Shown here one piece after another: positions 13,856-22,800 of a DNA stretch of 64,000 nucleotides. The stretch is from positions 248,001 through 312,000 of the forward strand of contig OZ029919.1 in the NCBI GenBank assembly GCA_964023275.1, read 5' to 3'. Source of the stretch: Norana najaformis. Taxonomy: Eukaryota > Annelida > Clitellata > Crassiclitellata > Hormogastridae. The translations under genes and the position numbers were made by a program. The notes under the pieces are model-generated. The model saw only the letters and a program-made list of their open reading frames with translations. It had not been told where the DNA came from and made no database searches. How positions within the stretch are numbered: position 1 is the first letter of the stretch; the number at the start of each line of letters is the position of its first letter.

Positions 13856-16800
13856 GTAATATATATATATATATATTCGCCTGCTTCGGCTTCCCTCTTC
13901 ATGTGTTACCTTCAAGTAAGGAAAGCAATGTAACTGTGCGAAGAAGACCCCGTCTTACCTCCGGCGGTCGAGGTAGATGGTGTGTAGGAGGAGGAGGTGG
14001 TGGAGGAGGAGCTTGTGAGTGAGACTGAGGCTGGAGCCCAGTTGAATCCGGCGCCCGATTCGTCGACGAAGCCACACATGTTGACTGCAGCGTTGAAATC
14101 GCAGGTTCCGCTCCACTGAGACGGTGCCACTAAAAATCAGTCATTTGAACGGATATTCTGCAATACGTGACCGTTAGAAGGCGCTTTGGAAGTTAATCGA
14201 TTGATGCAAACATAATTGGATCATTCTTTGACCTTTTTTCTATTCTCTAATTCATTTCATTCGCGTCTGTGGAAACAGAGTTTCAGGTCATTTTAGAGGT
14301 CACAAGACCCTGCATAGAAGTCCTCTGATGCAACCCCAGATTTCCCCCGAGCGCCCTGGATTCAAGTCAGAAGGAACAAGTCCGGCCCATTCATGACCTA
14401 ATGACCTCTTGAACTTACCGTAACGCTGAGTATTAACACACACGCGCGCCCCTATTGAACTGATTAGACTTCCGTTATTTAAACCTTTCACTGAACCGTG
14501 TAAGCGGCATGAAAACCTACTTTCTATTTTGACAAATATAGTTTCAGTTATGTACACAGGATTTGTCGAATTCTCTCGTCTTTTGCACAGCTAGCTCTCT
14601 TAATTAGCACGCTCCTCATATGGTTGTCCACAGGGAACTTCGACTTAGTGGTATTACTGTAATTTTTGGGTTCACTCTAACTTAAGGGTCCTTGGTTTAA
14701 GTTAAGGGTTCTTACTGTAACTTAAGGGTTCTTATAGTAATTTTAAGGTCTTACTATAACATAAGGGTTCTTACCATAGCACGGTCCATCGAGGAGCTGG
14801 ATTTCGCTGATGAAAGCTAGGAAACCTGACTCAGCGCTTCTCGCTTCAAAAATCAATACGAACTCCTGGCGATCGGCAGAGACGAAGGCCACAGTTTTCA
14901 GCAACAAGTAGTAGAGTCCAACCGGTTGTATCGCCTTGATGTTCCTATGAAGCAGGATCTGCTGGAAGCTGTTGTTCCGCAGGTAACCCAGGATGACGCT
15001 GAAGCGTGACTGCGCCGTGAACTTAACCGAAAGACACGACGTTTGGTTTAGCGAGAAAATGGGCGAAATCAGTTTGGCCGAATGATCGTAGGCGAAGCTC
15101 TGATAGCCTCCAGTCGGGGAGTTCAGTTGGACAACCAATGTCAGTTCTGAAGAGAATGCAACGACTCAAGTAAGACGTCACTTTAATTAATAGTCTAAAC
15201 CAATATGCGATAGTAAATCGAATCTCACGTAACCTACATTCATCTAATCTAATCTTATCTCATCTGGATAATTAGGGGGGTCTATAAATATTCAATGACG
15301 CATCTGTCCATCCAATCTGCTGTCTCTCTGTCTGTCTATCTATCTATCTATCTATCTGTCTGTCTATTTGTCTGTCTGTCTGTCTATCTATCTATCGATC
15401 TATCTATTTATCTATCTATAGTTCTCTCTCTCTCCCTCTCAGTGGGCTCCTGGCAACCGGGTTTTGTTATTCACACGGTATCTCTGGATAACCCCACGGA
15501 CTTGACGAAGCGCTCGAGAATAAGCTGGTGTTTTGTGCTCAGTTTTTAAGTAGCACTCTGGAAGTTTTCGAGTTTACGACGATTGAGAACATATAAGATC
15601 TCAGCCTATGGTCGCTTCGAACTGAAATCGTAGTTCATGTCCAAAATCCATTAGATATAGGTCAGCGCATTAGATACAGCTCAGTGCACTTGACAGTCAG
15701 TGCATTAGATTTAGACCATGACAATAGATATTGATGAGTGAAAGAGATGCAGGTAAGTGCATTAAATATGTCAGTGCATTAGATTGTACATGAATGCAAC
15801 AGATATGGGTCAGTGCGTTAGACAGGTCAGTGGATTAGATATGCTCCGGAGTAGGGCGCCACTAGCAGACGAACGAACTTTCCGGTCCGTTGGGTCTCAT
15901 CTATCACAAATTGCAATCCTTCATCAGTATACAGACAGACGGGTTCTTAACGGTCCTGAACTCTGCTTCGTCTGTACCTGTATTCTTTGGCATTGAGATT
16001 TTGTAGGTGATGTTGTAACCCTGGCGTTTTTTACCACAATGGGGTTGGTAGAGAAGCTGGACCCAGGTCGTCTTGATCGACATCTTAGGCGGACGATGCG
16101 ATCCACACAGAGTCACCAACTCCGTCCACTGATTCGACGCCTCATTCCAGGTGTAGACCTGATCAACAGTTTCGTTGCCTTATCAATTCTAATCTCATCT
16201 CTAATCTAACCTCTAATCTAATTTCTAATCTAATCAAATCAGGTATTTAAGCAGGTGAAAGAAGAACTTTCCCACCAGATTCAATCACTCAGGAGGCATT
16301 TCGTCTATAGACTTCGCTCAGACGCATGGGTCTCTCTTGCTGCTAAGCACAAATCGTCAAATCGTTCCCGAGTGACGAGAGTTAAGGTGGGATGGGTTCG
16401 TCTAGACTCAGTCAGACGTGCGCCTTCTTGTAGGCTGATGCATTGTGTATGACAAACCGGCGCTATAACAGTTACCAGTTATTAATAATCAGTGATATCT
16501 AGGTTAATGTACTTGGTTATTTACGTAGCGCCTTTGAAAAGCTAGCTGTCAAAGGCGAAGGTTAAGTTCAGTGATTGACAACGGGAATAAGAGGACAACA
16601 TTTACTTATGAGCTGCAGGACTCAAGAGAATGAAGATGATGAAGGGAAGTAATTCCCTTGCCTTCTCTTTCCCATGTATTCTCTTTCCCTTGCTTTCTCT
16701 TAGCCTTGCCTTCTCTTGTCCTTGCCTTACCTCTAATCGAGAGATGTGTTTTGCATTGTTACTCCTATATGAATAAACTGCCCATAGCGAATCGATACTT

Positions 16801-19745
16801 TGAGCATTTCGAGGCTGCAAGCGTAGGAATCGGCTTCAAGGTCAAACACGGGAAAGGTCAAGGTGACAACCGATCCATCTGGTGCGTTGATGTGATTGAT
16901 ACATCTGTTGTTTGCTTTGAATTCACAGGGATCCGGAGACAGGATCGAGTCCTGGCTGCTACGATACGTCTGTCCACAGGGACCACTACTCTTCAAGTCA
17001 ACTGCACAAAGACAATCACACAACTGCCACAATACCCTTACCAGCATGCCCATGTGTAACCTACATTCCCATATGGGTTCCGTCAAATATTAAGGGGCAT
17101 GAAGTCGTGTATTATAGACTATGTACCCATGATTTAATATACAATCATATACATATAAATAATCGTAGACTGTGTAGTATGCTTTAGATAGTCTTATTTG
17201 ACCAATTGTGTTTAACTGCTTCTTACGATAACGATGCTAGTAAAGTTTCTAGATTATTCTCTCATATGAGCAGAATCTATGTTGATGAGCCTTGTTGCCT
17301 TTGTTCTGCTCGCTGTTGGTTGCTACTATCGCTGCGAGAAGTCTATTTAAAAGTAAAGGTAGAGACTCCTTAGAAGGTCGTATCGAAGTTGAAGGATCAT
17401 TTGGCTGAGGTGCAAACACGACCGCAGCAATTCAACTTCAAGGCACTTTTCTTATCCTATCAACTGTAATTTCTTACTCATGAAATTTTCGAACCGCGTC
17501 AAGACGTAGGGCTTAGAGGCACCAGGTGTCCCTGTAGTCTACGCATGTTCACTCATCTATTTAATTACGGGGCTTAGTGGTGCTTCCCTTCACAGTATCT
17601 GCCAGTGTTGTATTAAAACATCAAGCAACCATGTAGTCCTTCACTCGCAATTGCACAGCGCCATCGATTGATTCCAAGTAATTGGATAGTGGCGCTTAAG
17701 GAATTATAATAATAAAAAGTATGCATGGCACTATGGAAGTCTTAAGGTAAGACTAGAGTGCGGACCCCAGTGACCTACCGCACTTAGCGTTCGGCCTATA
17801 CGACAACTCGATCTTCGATGAAGTCGAAACAAGACTGTATCCACAGCTGTTCCTCGCAAAAGAACAGTTGACGGATGACATCATGCCACCTACAACGCAC
17901 ATACGCCCACGTGCACGCACTGGCTGACTTTTTATGTATGTACGTAAAGACCTGGTCATTTGTATAGCGTCTTTTAAGGGCCTCACAAGGAAGCTGAACA
18001 GCCTTACATTGAGGCTTTACGTATATAAGGAGTAAAAGTCAGCTTGATTCGGCAACTAAAAAATTTCGGCTTGAAGAAGACACCAGTGTGGCTAGAAAAC
18101 TGAAAGAACTCAAGTGTCTAGTGTCAAAGCAAATTCTCGGCGACCTGCAACAAACAATTTTTCCAAATTTATTTTTTTAAAGGCCGCCACAATGAAGTCA
18201 GGCTATTGTTCACACTGACTGTGCTCTACTGATAATCAGACAACTAATGGCCATGATCAGCCTAGATGCATTAGTGTCTGGTGTTTCCGGACATGACTGA
18301 AAGAAAGAGAGACGTACCTTTCCTGGTCACGGCGGGTGGTAGCATCGCACATTCTTCGTCTGTAACCTGGACGTCGTCGATGGCAATGTCCACCACAAAC
18401 GGTCGTCCAACCGTCGCTACGAACCCGAGGAAGTATTTTCCGGTCGGTAGACAGACGTTGATCCGCTGCCAATCGAACCCAGTCGACTGCGTCGCCTCTG
18501 TTAACACGCGGACCTGCGCTCCAAGCTGCGAGTACGCCACCAGTTGCAATCGGGAGGTTGATGAAGATGCGTCGCACAATCGCATTGAGTAGGAGAAGTG
18601 AAGAACGGTCGGCCGAGACAGAGAAAGAAGCGGAGATGTCAGCGTCACTTTGTCACCGATTTCTCCAAAGCCAGAGCTGGCCAACATGTAATAGCCTACG
18701 AACGCGTCATGTTTCGAATAACATGATCTGATCATAAATCACATTAATAGCAATTTGTATGTGAGCCTACGGAGCTGACACGTTAGAGGCTACAAACAGC
18801 CAGCAGCACGTGTACAAAAGGAACGGCTTTAATATCTCGGATCCTCAGAATAAACAGCAAAGATTACACAAGCGATTTACACGCGTGCTAGGTTCAGTGC
18901 TCGCATAGGTACTCGGTTTATGTACTTTTCTCAGGTGTCTGTATCGATAATTAGCGGCTGATTCTTTAAGTTTAAACAATATGAGTGGTACGCAAAAGAC
19001 GCTAAATAAATTCACCAATGCTATAAAAAGATAGGGACGAGAAGCCCGGATTGACGGAGGCCTAAGAGAGCATAAGTATATGTAAGTAGGCAGCAGAGAC
19101 CTTGAAGAGATCCGCTGCTGTCGACGACTGGTCCCTGAGTTACTCCGCTCGTGTCGCTTCCCCGTCGCCTCATCCACGACAGAGAACCAACGATCGACGT
19201 CTTGTAGCCACAGCTGAAGGCATCCTCGAAGTTACAAGACACGCTCACCTTGTGCTCTACAAGAACAATGCACGATCACGAAGGTAGGTGAAAGAGAGGC
19301 AGACAGAAATCTAAACACAAACAAACTAGAGACATTTATAGATGCACTTAAAACTCATTTATTTAGACTTTATTACGATTAACTTAGTTTATGTTACGCG
19401 CTTTCGTGCAAGACTAGTTTTGTTTAAGCGCGCTATAAATGTTAGCTTACTTACTTACTTACTTAGAGACAGGGTGTCAATGCTTTGCCTTTCAATGTCA
19501 TCTCTCGCCCCGCATCTTCCCAATATCCTCTTTCTCTCCTCTTTTCTCTTTTCACGATCTCCCATGCGCTAAATTTTTCTCCATGCTCTTATCCCCTACC
19601 TACCTCCATCCATCCTTCTGTATGTCCGAATGGAGCGACGAGTGTAATTACACAGGTTTGATTGACGCATATTTAGCTCTTTCCATACTCACATTCAACA
19701 TCTTCATTCACGATCCAGTTCGGCTATCTTTCTTTTCATGAGAGG

Positions 19746-19805
<60 letters not shown>

Positions 19806-22800
19806 AAAGAGAAAAGAGAGAAAGAGAGAGACAGAAAGACAGAGCGACAGAGAGAGAGAGAGAGAAATAAAGAGAGAGACGATGACTGAAGTTTCTATGA
19901 ATACCACATGATGCTTCGTCGCTTCCGTCGTAACACTCCTTCTGTCCGTTGCAGATGAGGTTGGCCTTCGGAAGACACATTCCATCGCCGCATCGAAACT
20001 CAGTTCCCAGGCGACAGACTGAAAACAGAGTCCGAAGAACACAGACCGGTCTCTTACCAACAACTAGACGACGTATCACCGCTTATAATACATTGCTATG
20101 AGTCAGTATTGGTAAATCAGGCCTCGTTTTTCGTCATTCTAGCCAACCCTGGCGTTTTCATACTTCTAAAGTCCGAAAGGTTATCAAAAGGCGCTATATG
20201 AATATTCAGATGCATACAAACATTTTGCAGAGCGGCCTACATTCTACAATATTGTAGATTAAGTAGATCATAGTTTTAATGGAAAAACTGTAGGAAGAAG
20301 TTGTCTGTTGCCTTTCATTCTTGTCTAGCAGTTTATTCCAGATTTCACAGAGACACCAGGTTGTTTCATGCCAAGACCAAGATTTTCAGCTAAGTATAAA
20401 TCTACATTAAGCGTGATTCATAGATAATAATGTTTTAGGTCTGTAGCTTTTACTCGTTTAAGACTCGAAGGGCCTTTAATTTTAATCACAATCACTTGAT
20501 TCTAAGTTAAATACTTGTCAATCATATGCTAACCACAGTACTTTATGTCACAGGGAGCCAGTCGGATTTCTGAGACGGAAGAAGCGACGGTGGTGGCAAT
20601 CAGACAGGAAGGCCGAGTCCAGGCCGAGGGTCCAAGGATGTTCCTGCAGTAGTTTCTGCTGTTTTTGGTGTTAACATCGGGCAGCTGAGGCCCATAGTCG
20701 CTCCCTACATCCGTCCACATCAGACAAGACTCTCCCGAAGCAGATCGACTCATCGTCCCAAAGTAACCGGTGCCCATCGGATTCACTCGACATTCGAGCT
20801 CCACGTCTAAAAACCAACAGGTGAGCAACTGAGGCGAGAAACATTGATATTTCGTCCATTCACTACGAGTTGTTGCCACACAAAGAAGTAGTCGCGCAGA
20901 AGTCCATTTTAGTGGATCAAACTAATCGACAGACTTTCATCTAGGGCTGGCAAAATACCTTAAATGGCGTGGCGTCCATTCAAACGGGCAACGATGGTGA
21001 AGGACCTCACCCGAAAAAATTATGAAAAATGAGCATGGTCGCTATAGAAAAACATGTCCATTTACATTTATAGGAAGTCTATATAGGATAAAACGTATAG
21101 ACTGCCTATAGTAACGGCATCTGGTAGGCTTCTTGTGACTGAATATTTCAATAACAACTTTTAAGAATCTATGTTAAAGGATGTTTGAGTTTTTAATAGC
21201 AACAGTTTTATCAGCTTGCAACAGAAAAAAGAACGCACAGTCAAAGGAGTTGCGTATCCTTGACCCTTTCTTTTGCATCTGCCCTTTTCTTCATTTCCTC
21301 TTCTCATCGTCTGCTAAATTGTCCTTAACTTCCCTTAAAAAACTAAAGCTCTTTTTCTGGCAGGTTCTACAAACACAAACAACTCTTGCGTTCGTCTCAC
21401 CAAATTTCTCGCATCGTTGTACGATGATGTCGTCGACGGCCAATCCAGTGTAGCTGACGTCTCCCCTCCTCCCCTCAATGACAATCTGATAGATTCCACT
21501 GGGCAGCTCAGTAAACATGCGATTCCATCCGGCCACTGGCTGTCCGATGGTCCTTGTCACCGTCTCTTCCAGCTTCTCTTCCGAGACGACGATGATTGAC
21601 AGGACCGTTTCATCGACGGACGCATCCATCCAGTAGAAGAGTTCGGCGCACTGACCGGTTGTGTCCATGTAAGGCGACTGAAGGCGGGCAAAGTAACCGA
21701 GTCGCTGGTCGCTCGTTAACATCATTTGAAAATGACCGCTAGCTGCAACGACACACAGACAAGTCTTGGCATCATCAAGCAACGCCTCTGTATTAATCTG
21801 GGTACAAACCTAATAGATCTATTGAGTTTCCATTTATTATTCATGTAACAATAGCTTTTCAAAGCCAATAACTTCCTAAGACTTACCTTTGCTTATATTC
21901 AACATAACCAAAAGCTTCACAATTGTTAAAAAGTCGGCTACTCGCCAAATGAGCTCTTCTGAATTGCATTCCAAAGGTTCACAGTCATCTCGACCCACCG
22001 AGGTTCAGAGTGTTATCGAAGGGTATGGAGGGGATGACATCAGCCGTCGTCATAGACCAGATCTCGTTGGCATATGAGGCGTTTACCAGTGGACAGAAAC
22101 CGTCCTCAAAGTTGCAGAAAAATGCCTCTGAATCTGTTATTGAAAACAAGAAGAGAAATCGGTTTCATTTCGTAATCGAACAAAAGACAACGTATACATG
22201 TATACATAACTATGAATGTATACAAATTTTGATATAGCGCCTTTTAATACCTCTCTCTCAAAAACATTGCCTATGCTACTTGAATCGGTGTTCAATGCGT
22301 TAAGAACAAAAAGTTCAAAGCGAAAAGTGCTCAGATAGCTACAAAAAATTAACCAATGTCTCTCAAACCGATCAAAGCAATTGTGACGTAGGTAAGTTAT
22401 GGTTTGGTCCTTCCTTGAAATGAATGATCCTGTTTGAAGAGAATTCGGTGTTTCACAGCGTGAAGAAGAAGCTCAAAGAAATTTCAACAAAATTATCTTA
22501 AGAAGCTCAGTTTAAATGTGGAACTATGCTTTCTTCTAACTATATGAGATTTTTCCGACAGGCGAATCTTTTACCTAGGCATCGTTTCCTTCTGTAGAAT
22601 TCAACTCTGCTGCCGTTATATGAGCAGTTGAAAGCAGCGGCAGCAGCCAAGTCGGAGTCAGTGGAGAGCAGCAGCCATTCGCCCGTGTAGGCGCTGAGGA
22701 TGCAAGTGCGATCGGTTCGGTTGAAGAGGAAGGAACTGCATTCCGTGTCGTAGATGTCTGAACACAGACTCCGACAGACAGAGCGTGTCGCTTCTCCAAC

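Noticed and set aside
16658-17059. Plus-strand open frame of 133 codons
   Set aside because: It is antisense to CUB exon 13. The first part is a CCTTG/CTCTT simple repeat.
19704-20079. Minus-strand Leu/Ser-rich frames that look like hydrophobic proteins
   Set aside because: They are GA microsatellite translations. Only 19905-20018 (the LDLa exon) is real.
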